Source: JANNSO01 sp964485395 (GTDB taxonomy: Bacteria > Spirochaetota > Spirochaetia > Treponematales > UBA12059). Taken from it: 64,000 nucleotides of DNA. This document shows, piece after piece, positions 8,805 to 18,079 of the stretch. The stretch is from contig CAZAJF010000012.1 of assembly GCA_964485395.1 (NCBI GenBank), positions 1-64,000 of the forward strand, written 5' to 3'. Position 1 is the stretch's first letter. Each line of letters starts with the position of its first letter. The notes under the pieces were generated by a model, which saw only the letters and a list, made by a program, of their open reading frames with translations, searched no databases and was not told where the DNA came from. The position numbers and the translations under genes were made by a program.

Positions 8805-9365
8805 CTACCGGAAGCGGTACCGGACTCCCAATCCTCCACCCCACGATAATTCCGTTTTCGGGAACACGTACATGCCGATGCCCGCTTCCAGGAATAATTC
8901 CAGCGGAACGGAAACGAAGCGATAATCGAGACCGAGCGGTATGCGGAGGCCCAGCTTCACGCCGTCGCTGCCAAGCCCGAGCTCCGCGCCTAAACCGAAG
9001 AACGGAACGATATCGTGGCGCTGGATTACAAAAGAGCCCGGCAGGGTAAATTGGTAATTTCCCTGGAACAGCATCGCAAAGCGGGTGCCGTCCACGCCGG
9101 AAAAATCCCAGGCTGCCTTGAAATCAAGCAATGAAGTCGGCGATAGATCCATTCCAAAGGTTATGCCGATAGGTTGTCCGAGAAAAACACCCAAGCCGTA
9201 GGCGGAATAGGGAGCTTTAAACGGCTGATTTTCCGCATCCGACGACCTGGTACCTTGTTTAACCGTTCGTTTACCCGCCGTTGACTTCTTGGAGGAAGAC
9301 GGCTCGGAAACCAGGAGGGTCGATGCGCTGACTAGAATGACGAGAATCAAAAAAAATCGTTTCAT
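8805..9365 (-). CDS. Secreted small beta-barrel-like protein, unknown function
   Basis: 186 residues. An N-terminal signal peptide (MKRFFLILVILVSASTLLVSEPS) is followed by a Ser/Lys/Thr-rich linker. After it come alternating hydrophobic strands with GLGVFLGQPIGITFGMDL, FGLGAELGLGSDGVKLGLRIPLGLDYRF and a C-terminal GGGLGVRYRFR ending in an aromatic-Arg pair typical of outer-membrane barrels. It is probably outer-membrane or periplasmic. No specific family is recognised. The gene appears leaderless: TATGAT ends 6 nt before the ATG. Confidence 0.6.
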   Translation of the reverse strand: MKRFFLILVILVSASTLLVSEPSSSKKSTAGKRTVKQGTRSSDAENQPFKAPYSAYGLGVFLGQPIGITFGMDLSPTSLLDFKAAWDFSGVDGTRFAMLFQGNYQFTLPGSFVIQRHDIVPFFGLGAELGLGSDGVKLGLRIPLGLDYRFVSVPLELFLEAGIGMYVFPKTELSWGGGLGVRYRFR

Positions 9366-9371
9366 AGCCGG

Positions 9372-9414
9372 ATCATAGCAGATACTCGATTAATATACCA
9401 GTTTAAGATATATT
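9372..9414. promoter_or_regulatory. Divergent leaderless promoters between barrel protein and PHP phosphatase
   Basis: The two start codons are only 55 bp apart. On the minus strand TATGAT (9377-9372) is 6 nt before the ATG at 9365. On the plus strand TATATT (9409-9414) is 6 nt before the ATG at 9421. Neither gene has a Shine-Dalgarno sequence, and -35 matches are weak on both strands. Confidence 0.5.
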
Positions 9415-9420
9415 CTCCGC

Positions 9421-10269
9421 ATGCTTGCAAATTACCATACGCACTGCGATTTCTGCGACGGAAAAACTACTGCCGCCGCAATGGCAAACAGAGCCGCGCT
9501 GGACGGTTTTAAAATCCTTGGATTCAGCTCGCACGCCCCGCTGCCCTTCCGGACCGAATGGAACATGGATACTGAGGATCTGCCGGCCTACCTCGCGACT
9601 CTCGAGGGGCTCGTAGCGGAATATTCCCCCGAAATGCGGATTCTGCGGGGATTGGAGATCGATTACATAGAAGGATACTGCGGTCCCCGCGAAGAGCGTT
9701 TCGCATCACTGCCCCTCGATTACCGCCTGGCTTCCGTGCATTACGTACAAGGCACCAAACCTGACGGGGCCGGATTGTTCGCCGTTGACGAAAACCTTGA
9801 GGATTTTACCCAGCATATAAAATCGAACTACGATGGCGACGTCTATCGATTGATCGAAGATTATTATTCTGCCATCGCCTCATGCGTCCGCGCGGGAGGC
9901 TTCGATATGCTGGCCCACTTCGACCTGATTCGCAAAAACAACCGCGACGGGCGCTTTTTCAGCGAAACGGAAACCCGATACAAAGCAGCCGCCATGATGG
10001 CCGTGGAGGCGCTTGCGGGAACGGAAATAATCGTCGAGATAAACACGGGAGGAATGGCGCGCGGGAAGACGGACAGCCCCTACCCGTCTCTGTGGATTCT
10101 CAAGGAGATGCGAGTTCGGAACATACCGGTCTGCATCAACTCCGACGCGCATGACGTTCAGCATCTCTCGGCTTTCAGGGAAGCGGGGGTCGTACTTGCG
10201 CGGCAAGCGGGTTATGAACGGCTCACCGTTTTAACGGCTTCAGGCAGGCAGGCGGTCGAGATTATGTAA
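9421..10269 (+). CDS. Histidinol-phosphatase, PHP family (HisK/HisJ type)
   Basis: 282 residues. PHP metal motifs are visible: NYHTHCDFCDG at 4-14, SSHAP near 36-40, GLEIDYIEG, ASVHYV and INSDAHDVQH near the C-terminus. These match the HisJ-type PHP histidinol-phosphatases, which remove phosphate from histidinol-phosphate in histidine synthesis. No other his genes are adjacent, so a different phosphoester substrate is possible. A second, shorter PHP protein of the same type is at 40544. Confidence 0.8.
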   Translation: MLANYHTHCDFCDGKTTAAAMANRAALDGFKILGFSSHAPLPFRTEWNMDTEDLPAYLATLEGLVAEYSPEMRILRGLEIDYIEGYCGPREERFASLPLDYRLASVHYVQGTKPDGAGLFAVDENLEDFTQHIKSNYDGDVYRLIEDYYSAIASCVRAGGFDMLAHFDLIRKNNRDGRFFSETETRYKAAAMMAVEALAGTEIIVEINTGGMARGKTDSPYPSLWILKEMRVRNIPVCINSDAHDVQHLSAFREAGVVLARQAGYERLTVLTASGRQAVEIM

Positions 10270-10385
10270 AACGGGCCGCCTCGCGTGGAATCCACCTGAA
10301 GCGACCCGGATGGTACATGGCTGTCGGAGCAGGTATCGACGCACAAAGTCCAGCGATTACTTGCTATCTAACGATTGCGCACAAC

Positions 10386-10742
10386 CTACCGGTTGCGACG
10401 CTCGTCGCTCCGTTGGCAGTCTATGCATAAAACGGCATACGGCAACGCCACAAGACGTTCCTGGGGAATTTTTTTGGAACACTGCATGCACAGACCATAG
10501 CGGCCCTGCTGAATGCGAACGATTGCCGCTTCAATCGACTTGAGTCGCTTGATATCCTGGGCACCGAGGGCTTCTATCATCTTGCGGTCTACATCGTCGG
10601 AGGCTACGTCGACAACGTCCTTAGGATCCATTTCTTCGACGATGGCGCGAAAGTCGGCATTGGTCGTTACAAGCTTATCGAGTATTTCCTGCCTCATCGC
10701 AGAAAGCGAATCGCGCATCTTTTCGGTAAATTCCTTGTCCAT
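10386..10742 (-). CDS. DksA/TraR-family zinc-finger protein
   Basis: 118 residues. A long N-terminal coiled-coil region contains DVVDVASDDVDRKMIEALG, similar to the DksA acidic tip. It is followed by the C4 zinc finger GLCMQCSKKI...VLCIDCQR. The family binds the RNA polymerase secondary channel and modulates initiation, often with ppGpp. A good ribosome-binding site (AAGGAGG) lies 6-7 nt upstream of the ATG. Confidence 0.85.
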   Translation of the reverse strand: MDKEFTEKMRDSLSAMRQEILDKLVTTNADFRAIVEEMDPKDVVDVASDDVDRKMIEALGAQDIKRLKSIEAAIVRIQQGRYGLCMQCSKKIPQERLVALPYAVLCIDCQRSDERRNR

Positions 10743-10971
10743 GAGAAACCTCCTTATGTAATCAGCAAGACTCGGTGTCGGGCGGCAGTATCGCGTTTGT
10801 TGCCACCGGCAAGCGCCTCACTATTCACAAAACCAGCACGCATGTCAATTACCCGATTTGGCATGTTGACACTGAATGATGTAACTCATACTATTATATC
10901 GTTCCGGGCATGCAGTTCAATACCGAACCGCAAAAAGAATTTCTTGCCCCAATCATTGATCTGGAGGAAAT

Positions 10972-11190
10972 GTGGCCAAAGAAGAAGCCATCGAAGTAGA
11001 GGGAGTCGTGCGCGAAGCTCTCCCCAACACAATGTTCAGGGTAGAGCTCAAGGCCGGGCACGTAATCCTGGCGCACCTGTCCGGGAAAATGCGCAAACAC
11101 TATATCAAGATTGTTCCTGGCGATACGGTAAAAGTAGCTTTGTCTCCCTATGATCTTACCCGCGGCCGCATCATCTATCGAGAACGCTGA
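10972..11190 (+). CDS. infA: Translation initiation factor IF-1
   Basis: 72 residues, exactly the usual length, one S1/OB domain: MAKEEAIEVEGVVREALPN, RVELKAGHVILAHLSGKMR, GDTVKVALSPYDLTRGRI. The start codon is GTG, preceded by GGAGG at 10963. The 3' end overlaps the convergent Smr-domain gene by 16 bp. IF-1 acts in the 30S initiation complex. It is isolated from a ribosomal-protein operon here. Confidence 0.97.
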   Translation: MAKEEAIEVEGVVREALPNTMFRVELKAGHVILAHLSGKMRKHYIKIVPGDTVKVALSPYDLTRGRIIYRER

Positions 11191-11714
11191 TCCGCATACT
11201 TCAATAATACCCAGGTAGCCCCTCCACCACCCAAGTCCGAGTCTGCAAAGCCGGTTCTGCCTGCGGAGGGGCGACGCTCCAGCCACAGGCGCACGACATC
11301 CGCCAGCACAGAGCCCCGTTCGGAATGCAAGCCCTTACCGTGTATCACCAGCACCTTACGCAGCTTCCTGCTCTCCGAAAGCGTAAAAAAATCGTCGAGC
11401 GCGTCTTCCGCCGACAGTACCGTCATGCCATGAAGGTCCAACACCGCGTCTACGGGCATCCTGTCCACTTCTTTTTTCGTATAATACCGATGCAGGCCGT
11501 ATTCCACCTTGGATTCTTCATCGCCGTCCTTGTCGACGACTCCATAGTCCCGGATCCACTGGCTTTGCAGCTCATGGATTCCGGGCTTTTTTTTGTCTTT
11601 CTTTATCTCCGGACCGGCCGGTGGAGCTTTTTGAGGTTTCTTGGCGCTATCGCGGGTATCCTCGCGTCGTCCGCGGAGGGCGTCCCAGTCCTTGAGTATA
11701 TCGCCAAAGTTCAT
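11175..11714 (-). CDS. Smr-domain protein
   Basis: About 179 residues. A basic, low-complexity N-terminal part (KKPQKAPPAGPEIKKDKKKPG) is followed by the Smr domain: AVLDLHGMTVLSAEDALDDFF, LRKVLVIHGKGLHSERGSVLADVVRLWL. The LDLHG and HGKGxHS motifs are the family signature of endonuclease/nicking or ribosome-collision-splitting Smr proteins. The start is taken at MNFGDILKDWD (11714); the longer frame has no homology. TATAAT lies 12 nt upstream and there is no clear Shine-Dalgarno. Confidence 0.82.
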   Translation of the reverse strand: MNFGDILKDWDALRGRREDTRDSAKKPQKAPPAGPEIKKDKKKPGIHELQSQWIRDYGVVDKDGDEESKVEYGLHRYYTKKEVDRMPVDAVLDLHGMTVLSAEDALDDFFTLSESRKLRKVLVIHGKGLHSERGSVLADVVRLWLERRPSAGRTGFADSDLGGGGATWVLLKYADQRSR

Positions 11715-11858
11715 GGTAGTTCGGAAATTATAACGGAATAAGCAGTCATACGGCCTCGTCTCTCCAGAAAACAGCAAGAAATCTGTAACGACCCGGCTGG
11801 CATCAATCGTCCGGCGCGGGCTATAGTTCGATTCGCCGCGCGCATCGAATCGAATCTG

Positions 11859-13649
11859 TCAGTAAAATGTAACATCCTGCTCCAGGATCCAACCGTTGCG
11901 ACCGTCGGAAAACGCCGCCAGGAACCAGGGGGACACGGATTTCTCGACCCGGCCGCTGAAACCCGGAGGCGCCACGAAGGAAACCGTCGACATTGCCGAA
12001 GGTACGATTCGCACGACGCTCCCCGTAGTTACGAACAAGGGACGTGCACGCTCCGCAAGGGAGAGAAGGCCGCATATAGTACACAAAAGGAACGACACGA
12101 GCAAGACAGCGGCAAAGAGCCGGGATTTTTGCCGATCTCTGCGTTTTTTTACGATCATAAACCAAGCCGCTCGCAGTGCTATGCCAAGGATCATCAAGCC
12201 CGGAATCGCGCCGATAAGGAAAAAAACTCCAGGTGCCGGAAGCAAGGAAACGGGTCTTTCCGGAAAACCCGACAGTGCGGAAGCCAAGTCGAGCAGCCGC
12301 GAAACATCGGCACGAGGCCAGAAGCCCCGCTCCAAGGGCAGCAGCATCGCGTTCATTTCATCCACCTTGCCGTTCAACAGCAGCAGGGACGCGAAGATTT
12401 CCTGCTCCTTCGGGCTCATATCCAGGTTTTCCCGCCGCTTGGACATCGCGCTTTCCAAGGCTTTTGCGTATTTTTGCGCCTCGGTAAATTCCAGCGCATC
12501 GCGCCACTCAGGGCTCTTTTTTACAAAAGCCGACAGAATAGAGATAAGCTTCCGCGAAACCGAAGGGTCGATTTCCGGCGCAACGTTTTTTTTCCCCTTG
12601 ATGGTTATGGAAATTTTACGTGGGGAATCCGTGTCTACGGTCCCGGAGACGGGATCGAAAAACCTGACGGGATCCATGCGGACTTTATAAACCCCTTCCT
12701 TGGCCGCGTAAAAACCGGTACGGGAATTGACGGTGCAAAACCAGGCGCTGCCTCGCACGGACATGCTGATCAGCGGTTTCGATACCGCCTCGAGGTCGAT
12801 GGCGACCGCCTGTCCCGAATTTGTTTCGCGCGTCAAGGCGAGATTCGGCATTTTTACATGAATTGGGATTCCGGGCCCTTCCACACGAATCGAGAATGGA
12901 ATGAAATCCCCGACTTCGGCATTGAGCGTTTCGCACTCTATCGCAATGCCGAACCGGCCTACGCCAAAAACACCGCCGGCCGAAGCGGGAAGGCTCCGCA
13001 CGGATATTTTCTTGGGATCGAGGAAATATTTCTTTCCGAATGCTGAGATGCCGGTGGCCGGAAGGGAAAAACTCTCGCGGGAGGAAATTAAAAGCGCCTT
13101 GCCGTCCGCAGACATTTCCGAACTGGCGTTTTCGATGCCGGGGACGCCGGGGAGGTCGAGGATTTTCCCGTCCGATCCGATGGCTCGCACGATGAACTGC
13201 TGAAATTGCCAAACGCTGCCGGGAGCGTTCCATTCCGCGCGTTCCGATACGGGCGGCAAACCGGAAACGCCCTGTACATCGATGCTCCACGAACCCAGAT
13301 TCCTTTTTTTGCCGTCGATCGAAACTTCGAGGTTGGCCAACTCCCACCTGCCGGGCTTCAGCGCCAGAAACCTGAATACCAGGGAGCTCCCCCGCGACGA
13401 CTCATTCGCGGAAGGCCGCACGTCCACCCCAAGAAAGCGCAAGCCCTCCTCCGCGACCGGATCCGGAACCGCGACCGTCGCGGGATCGACTCCGGGAATT
13501 TCCGCGAGAACTGCGAATTCCGCGCCCGCCGTCGGCAGTTTCGGCTCGATCGAGACGGAGGGGTCTTCCTGCGAATGGGAAATCTGCGTAGAAAATATAA
13601 CCAGCGCCAGTAACAGCGGAAGTTTTCCCGCGATTGTCTTTTCATGCAT
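11859..13649 (-). CDS. batD: BatD-like membrane protein with C-terminal SH3-like domain
   Basis: 596 residues. A signal peptide is followed by immunoglobulin-like BatD domains (SVSIEPKLPTAGAEFAVLAEIPG; IECETLNAEVGDFIPFSIRVEGPG). There are two TM helices (LPAPGVFFLIGAIPGLMILGIAL; SRLFAAVLLVSFLLCTICGLL) and a ~60-residue SH3b-like tail (VTTGSVVRIVPSAMSTVSF ... GWILEQDVTFY). The start is the ATG at 13649, 6 nt after GGAGGT. It is the last gene of the Bat operon, separated from batB by 54 bp containing a dispersed palindrome. Bat proteins are associated with envelope or oxygen stress tolerance in Bacteroides and spirochaetes; the mechanism is unclear. Confidence 0.72.
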   Translation of the reverse strand: MHEKTIAGKLPLLLALVIFSTQISHSQEDPSVSIEPKLPTAGAEFAVLAEIPGVDPATVAVPDPVAEEGLRFLGVDVRPSANESSRGSSLVFRFLALKPGRWELANLEVSIDGKKRNLGSWSIDVQGVSGLPPVSERAEWNAPGSVWQFQQFIVRAIGSDGKILDLPGVPGIENASSEMSADGKALLISSRESFSLPATGISAFGKKYFLDPKKISVRSLPASAGGVFGVGRFGIAIECETLNAEVGDFIPFSIRVEGPGIPIHVKMPNLALTRETNSGQAVAIDLEAVSKPLISMSVRGSAWFCTVNSRTGFYAAKEGVYKVRMDPVRFFDPVSGTVDTDSPRKISITIKGKKNVAPEIDPSVSRKLISILSAFVKKSPEWRDALEFTEAQKYAKALESAMSKRRENLDMSPKEQEIFASLLLLNGKVDEMNAMLLPLERGFWPRADVSRLLDLASALSGFPERPVSLLPAPGVFFLIGAIPGLMILGIALRAAWFMIVKKRRDRQKSRLFAAVLLVSFLLCTICGLLSLAERARPLFVTTGSVVRIVPSAMSTVSFVAPPGFSGRVEKSVSPWFLAAFSDGRNGWILEQDVTFY

Positions 13650-13663
13650 CAAAGGACCTCCCT

Positions 13664-13702
13664 GACAGGCTGTTGAAAAAGCCGGTTGATTTTCGACACC
13701 CT
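13664..13702. repeat. Dispersed palindromic repeat (TGTTGAAAA family), single copy
   Basis: Left arm CAGGCTGTTGAAAA and right arm TTTTCGACACCCTG form an imperfect inverted repeat around a 10-nt GC-rich centre, inside the Bat operon between batB and batD. The same arm sequence recurs at 56933-57069 and partly at 4269-4300. Confidence 0.6.
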
Positions 13703-13703
13703 G

Positions 13704-15266
13704 CTAATGGTCGTTCCCCGTTCTTCGCTCGGAGGTGAGCCCCGGAACGAACAGCTCGGTATGGGCTTTCCGGGAAAGGCTGAACATGGCGGCCTCGCTG
13801 CCCGGGCCATCCGTCGCGCGCGCCCTCTCCTTCGCGGATTCCGATTCCTTCTGGCGCCGTGCGGACAGGGAAAGCTCGTATGCCCGGCAGGCGTCCGGGT
13901 CGGAAGGAACGAGCAGCAGCGACTCCCTGTAAGCCGCAAGCGCGTTGTCGTACGATTCCATCTTATGCCAGGCCAGCCCCATATTATACCAAGCGGCGGC
14001 GGCAAGGGATGCGTCGCCCGATTTTGTTATTTTTTCATACAGCGGGAGGGCCGAGTCGAATTCGCCGAGGGCGACGAAGGCGTTGGCCACGTTGTACGAC
14101 AGGGATTCCTCCTTATTCGTTTTTTCCGCGGAAAGATAAAGCGCTATCGCCTCGTTGTACCGGGAATCGGAGAACAGCGAATTGGCCTTCATGACCCCAA
14201 AATCCTCGGAAAGCCTCCCGCAGGAAAAAAAGAGCGGCAACAGCGACGTAAAGACCAGGATCGCCGAAACCTTTCCCCTTTGTTTCGTCGGCGGCTTGGA
14301 GGCGGTAAAAGGCGCGGAGAGGATTCCCGCGAACAAAAGGCTTATCGCGGCGGCGAGAATACAATAATACTGCAAGCTGGCCGGAACCGCCGTGCTTCTG
14401 GCGCGCCCCAGCAAAACTGAATTTTTCAAGACGTAGTCGATTACGAAAGCGAGGGAGCCGGATGCTTCGGCCTTGGCGTACTCGCATCCGGAAAGAATCG
14501 ACCATCTCCGCATCTCCGCATCGTTGGACGCGAGCAGCACGGGATTGCCCTGCAAATCGCGGACTTCGCTGCCGTCCGGAAGAAAAACCGCCGAAGGGAC
14601 GGAACCGCCAAGACCAACGATGCACAGGTGGACTCCGGACTTTACGACAGCCTTGCACGCGTCGGCCGCCTGCAAGCCGGTATCGTTGCCGTCCGTCAGA
14701 AGAACGATGACGCGGGCGAGCCCGGCCCCGCCTTTTCTGTTGGCCGCAGACAGGGCTTGCCCCACATTGCTTCCCGAGCTGGTCATCGCGTCCGGCGTCG
14801 CCCACGACAACGCGTCCTCGAACGCCAGAACTGAAGAAGTAGGCGGCACGAGCAGCACGGACGTGCCTTTGAAGGCATACAGCGCGTTCCTGGTTCCCGG
14901 GGTAGCCGCGACGATGGCTCGGATGAACGAAGCCGCGACGGAAAGCCGGGTATCGGCTCCGTCCTTTGCAGCCATGGAATTGGAAACGTCCAGCACGAAC
15001 ACCGTTTCCACGTCGCGAACCTGTTCGGTGACGTAGCGGGTGCCCAGGGAAGGATCCACCAGGGCCAAGACCGAGGAAACGTAAAACACAGCTCCCAGGG
15101 CAAAGGCCGCCGCCCTTCTTGAACGGAAGGAGGCCCACCGGGCGGCCTCGACCGGGGAATAATTCCCGGAACAGGCGCGAATTTTCGATAACACCCGCAA
15201 GGCTATGACCGCGTAGGGAAGGATTCCGGCGAGCAGGATCAAAAGGAAGGGATGCTCGAAGGTCAC
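13704..15266 (-). CDS. batB: BatB-like VWA protein with TPR (BatC-like) C-terminus
   Basis: 520 residues. N-terminal hydrophobic helices (HPFLLILLAGILPYAVIAL) precede a VWA domain at about 70-265 with MIDAS motif DVSNSMA and LLTDGND. A TM segment (YCILAAAISLLFAGIL) is followed by a lipoprotein-like LLPLFFSCG and three TPR-like units (ANSLFSDSRYNEAIALY; NVANAFVALGEFDSALPLYEKI; AWYNMGLAWHKMESYDNALAAYRESL). This arrangement equals a BatB-BatC fusion. The GTG start overlaps the batA stop (GTGA). Confidence 0.82.
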   Translation of the reverse strand: MTFEHPFLLILLAGILPYAVIALRVLSKIRACSGNYSPVEAARWASFRSRRAAAFALGAVFYVSSVLALVDPSLGTRYVTEQVRDVETVFVLDVSNSMAAKDGADTRLSVAASFIRAIVAATPGTRNALYAFKGTSVLLVPPTSSVLAFEDALSWATPDAMTSSGSNVGQALSAANRKGGAGLARVIVLLTDGNDTGLQAADACKAVVKSGVHLCIVGLGGSVPSAVFLPDGSEVRDLQGNPVLLASNDAEMRRWSILSGCEYAKAEASGSLAFVIDYVLKNSVLLGRARSTAVPASLQYYCILAAAISLLFAGILSAPFTASKPPTKQRGKVSAILVFTSLLPLFFSCGRLSEDFGVMKANSLFSDSRYNEAIALYLSAEKTNKEESLSYNVANAFVALGEFDSALPLYEKITKSGDASLAAAAWYNMGLAWHKMESYDNALAAYRESLLLVPSDPDACRAYELSLSARRQKESESAKERARATDGPGSEAAMFSLSRKAHTELFVPGLTSERRTGNDH

Positions 15267-16252
15267 GCTATGCCCCCTACCAGAAGGTTTCGGCTTACCC
15301 AGGAGAAGGCCGCGCATGCTAAGGCGAGGGCTACGAACAGATATGCGCGCGAACTTCCGGTTCGCGTTTTGGTATCCGGGACCGGGGCGGCGTACCGGGG
15401 GCCCAAAGATGACAGGATGCGGGACAATTCTTCGGCCCCGGCCGCATATCGATAATTGCCGCCCGCCGCCGACGCGATTTCCTTGAGGCTCTCCTCGTTG
15501 AAACTGGATTGGTACGCCCCGGACAATTGTTCTCCGCTTGAGGGATCCACGTACTCGATGGAAGTGGTCCCGCGGGTGCCGATTCCCACGACGGTCAGGA
15601 AAATCCCGGCTCGGTACATTCCGAGGGCTATGTCCAGCGGGTGGATCATGCCTACGTTGTCTTCGCCGTCCGTTATCAAGACGACTGATTTTTTTTTGCC
15701 GTCGCTGCGTTGGATATGGCCCAATGCGCTGGCGAGCCCCAAGCCCACGGCGGTTCCTTCTCCCAGCATTCCCGGTTTCAGGAGGTCGAGCCTATCCAGC
15801 ACCGCGCGGTAATCTCCCGTGGGCGGGCAGGCCAGGGAAGCCTCGCCGCCAAAGGCGACGATCCCTACGGAAGTGCCGTTGTCCTGCAGGAGGTAATCCT
15901 TCACGAAGGATACGGCCGCCTTGAGCCGGCTGGACTCCATATCAAGGGCGGCCATGCTCGGAGAAACGTCGATCGCGAAAATTACGTCCACGTCCCGCCC
16001 GGGAGCCATGGATACCGGCTCGTCGAGGTAAGGGCCGGATAAGGCCATCACCATGAAAATCCAGGCAAGCCCATACCCGAGTACGCTTGCCCGAACCATG
16101 AGGACCAGGAGAGCGCCGGGACCGGGCATCAGCGATCCGTTCCAAATATCCAGAGGCAGGGGAATTCCAAGCCGCCTGCCTCGAAAAAGCAGGATTATCA
16201 GCAGGGGAAGAGGTACGAGCAGGAACAGCGAGGGATGTGAAAATAATATCAT
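15263..16252 (-). CDS. batA: BatA-like VWA-domain membrane protein
   Basis: 329 residues. Two N-terminal TM helices (SHPSLFLLVPLPLLIILLF; ASVLGYGLAWIFMVMALSG) precede a VWA domain with MIDAS DVSPSMAALD and VLITDGEDNVG. A C-terminal TM (AYLFVALALACAAFSWVS) anchors it. The ATG overlaps the stop of the preceding gene (ATGA at 16249-16252) and the stop overlaps batB. VWA domains bind divalent cations and mediate protein contacts; the partners are presumably the other Bat proteins. Confidence 0.85.
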   Translation of the reverse strand: MILFSHPSLFLLVPLPLLIILLFRGRRLGIPLPLDIWNGSLMPGPGALLVLMVRASVLGYGLAWIFMVMALSGPYLDEPVSMAPGRDVDVIFAIDVSPSMAALDMESSRLKAAVSFVKDYLLQDNGTSVGIVAFGGEASLACPPTGDYRAVLDRLDLLKPGMLGEGTAVGLGLASALGHIQRSDGKKKSVVLITDGEDNVGMIHPLDIALGMYRAGIFLTVVGIGTRGTTSIEYVDPSSGEQLSGAYQSSFNEESLKEIASAAGGNYRYAAGAEELSRILSSLGPRYAAPVPDTKTRTGSSRAYLFVALALACAAFSWVSRNLLVGGIA

Positions 16253-17184
16253 GAGCTTTCACCGCGCCTTTTTTTTTCCGGGCTCGAAGCCCGGCTGCCG
16301 GGCAGCGCGTTCTCGAGGCTATCCACCGCCTCCCGGGCATCCTTCACCGCCTGAGGAAGCCGGCTATCCGCAAAGCCCGCCCAGCGCACGACATCAGCCC
16401 GCAGAAAGATGCCGGCCAGGGCGTCGTGACCGCCGCCAGGAATCAAGTCCGGCGCAAGGCAGGAAAATTCCCTGGCCGTCAACGCGGGCAACCCGGTGAG
16501 CGCCGGTGAAAAATCGGCATTGCCCGTCAGCCGAAAACCGATATAGAAGCGCAAGGCGCCGCAGAGGCGTTTCCACGAATCGGGTCCCGAGTCCCCGCTT
16601 TTCTCCAATTCCGAGAGGGTTTGGAGAAAAGTCCGCCGGGCCTTGAAAATACTTCGCCGGATAAAAAATCCGGCCAATATCCTGGGAAGTACAAAGGCCG
16701 CCAAAACCCCCGACAGCGCTATCGCCAAGAGCAGCCCCACAAAAAGATAGATCCGGATGCGCATGCCCGGGAGCTCTTTCTGCGCGCGCGGCGGAGGGAG
16801 GGAAGCGTCCTCCGACAGGGAGGAAACCGTCGTAAAGGGAATAGCCGGCAAAATCTCGGTCCCGGCCTGCATAGACGGCAGGGTCCCCGGTCCTACCTGC
16901 CATGCGATGAACGTCAGTGTATAAAGATAGTAACCGGTTTGTTTTTTCAGGAGTATTTTTTCCACGGACGGAGCAAGTTTCCTTAACGCCCCTTGTTCCG
17001 GCTTCAATACCCCTTCGGGCAGGCTGCCGGAAAGCAGTTCCAGCCGGGCAAAAACCTGAACCTTCATGCCTGCCGTGAAGCTGGCCGGGGAAAACTCCGT
17101 TGAAACGAGCTTGAGCTCCGCGTATAAAGGAACGGCGCATAGAAGAAGCAGGAGAACCGCCGCAAGGCGGGCGTCACGACGCAT
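16249..17184 (-). CDS. BatD-like secreted/membrane protein of the Bat operon
   Basis: About 311 residues from the ATG at 17184. A signal peptide (AAVLLLLLCAVPLYA) is followed by a short beta-rich periplasmic domain (LVSTEFSPASFTAGMKVQVFARLELL). A TM helix (IRIYLFVGLLLAIALSGVLAAFVL) and a cytoplasmic helical domain (RRTFLQTLSELEKS...LCGALRFYIGFRLTG) follow. The domain order matches the small BatD/DUF4381-like members between DUF58 and BatA in other operons. Its start lies 11 nt inside the DUF58 gene. Confidence 0.6.
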   Translation of the reverse strand: MRRDARLAAVLLLLLCAVPLYAELKLVSTEFSPASFTAGMKVQVFARLELLSGSLPEGVLKPEQGALRKLAPSVEKILLKKQTGYYLYTLTFIAWQVGPGTLPSMQAGTEILPAIPFTTVSSLSEDASLPPPRAQKELPGMRIRIYLFVGLLLAIALSGVLAAFVLPRILAGFFIRRSIFKARRTFLQTLSELEKSGDSGPDSWKRLCGALRFYIGFRLTGNADFSPALTGLPALTAREFSCLAPDLIPGGGHDALAGIFLRADVVRWAGFADSRLPQAVKDAREAVDSLENALPGSRASSPEKKRRGESS

Positions 17185-18079
17185 GGTGGCCACCGGTTCT
17201 TGAATCAAAAAATCGGATCAGATGAAAGGCCGGATCGTCCTCGGGGCCAAGCTCGAGGGTGGCGACTTTGGAGGCCGCTATCGCCGACAGCCATGTCATC
17301 CGCTCCGCTTCGGCAAAGGCTCTTCTCGTTTCCTGCGCCTCCGCCATGCCGGTGGCGACAAGCGATCGCCGCGATGTTTCCGAGTCGCAAGCGCGGATAA
17401 GCATGCGCGCACCTGGTATTTTTTCATCGGAGGGATCCTTCAGCCGTACGCAGACGACATCGTGCTTCCGCGAGAGCCTGGCCAGCGGGAGCGCGTAGGA
17501 AGCGGAGCGAAAATCGCTGAAGACCATGATGAGGCTCTTTGAGGACAGGTGCGAGGAGACAGCGTCCAGGGCCGCGGCGAGATCGGTTCCGTATCCGGAC
17601 GCGGGAACTTGGTTTACGAGGATATTCTCTATCAGCGTACGGATGGCATGGGTTCCGGATGCGGGGTCGCGGTGCCAATAGTCCCGTTCCGGCGACTGTG
17701 GAATGCCAAAGAACATGGCGCCCACCTTATGGCCGTGCAGCATGCAGGCGTACGCCAGCAACGCCGCGGTCAAAGCGGCCGTATCCGCTTTTGTCTGGCC
17801 TTTGCCGAAGGCCATGGACGACGAGCGGTCCAGCACGAGGTACACCGGCAATCCCCGTTCGTCCACATAGTCCTTGACGTAGGTTCTGCCCAGGCGAACC
17901 GTGGCGTTCCAATCTATGCGCATGGCATCGTCGCCCGCCTCATATTCCCTGAGCGAGTCGAAATCGATGCCGCGCCCCCGGAAGGCAGACCTGAAATTCC
18001 CATAGAGCAAGGCACGTGACAGCATGGAGGAGGAAATTATGAGCCTGCGCATCGCCTTGCGTCGCGAAGCGTAATCCAT
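17174..18079 (-). CDS. DUF58 / VWA-like protein of the Bat operon
   Basis: 301 residues with the DUF58 signature GRGIDFDSLREYEAGDDAMRIDWNATVRLGRTYVKDYVDERG, followed by a MIDAS-like VLDRSSSMAFG. The protein is cytosolic or membrane-associated and typically works with the MoxR ATPase. Its ATG overlaps the moxR stop by one base (TGATG), so they are coupled. Confidence 0.88.
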   Translation of the reverse strand: MDYASRRKAMRRLIISSSMLSRALLYGNFRSAFRGRGIDFDSLREYEAGDDAMRIDWNATVRLGRTYVKDYVDERGLPVYLVLDRSSSMAFGKGQTKADTAALTAALLAYACMLHGHKVGAMFFGIPQSPERDYWHRDPASGTHAIRTLIENILVNQVPASGYGTDLAAALDAVSSHLSSKSLIMVFSDFRSASYALPLARLSRKHDVVCVRLKDPSDEKIPGARMLIRACDSETSRRSLVATGMAEAQETRRAFAEAERMTWLSAIAASKVATLELGPEDDPAFHLIRFFDSRTGGHHAS

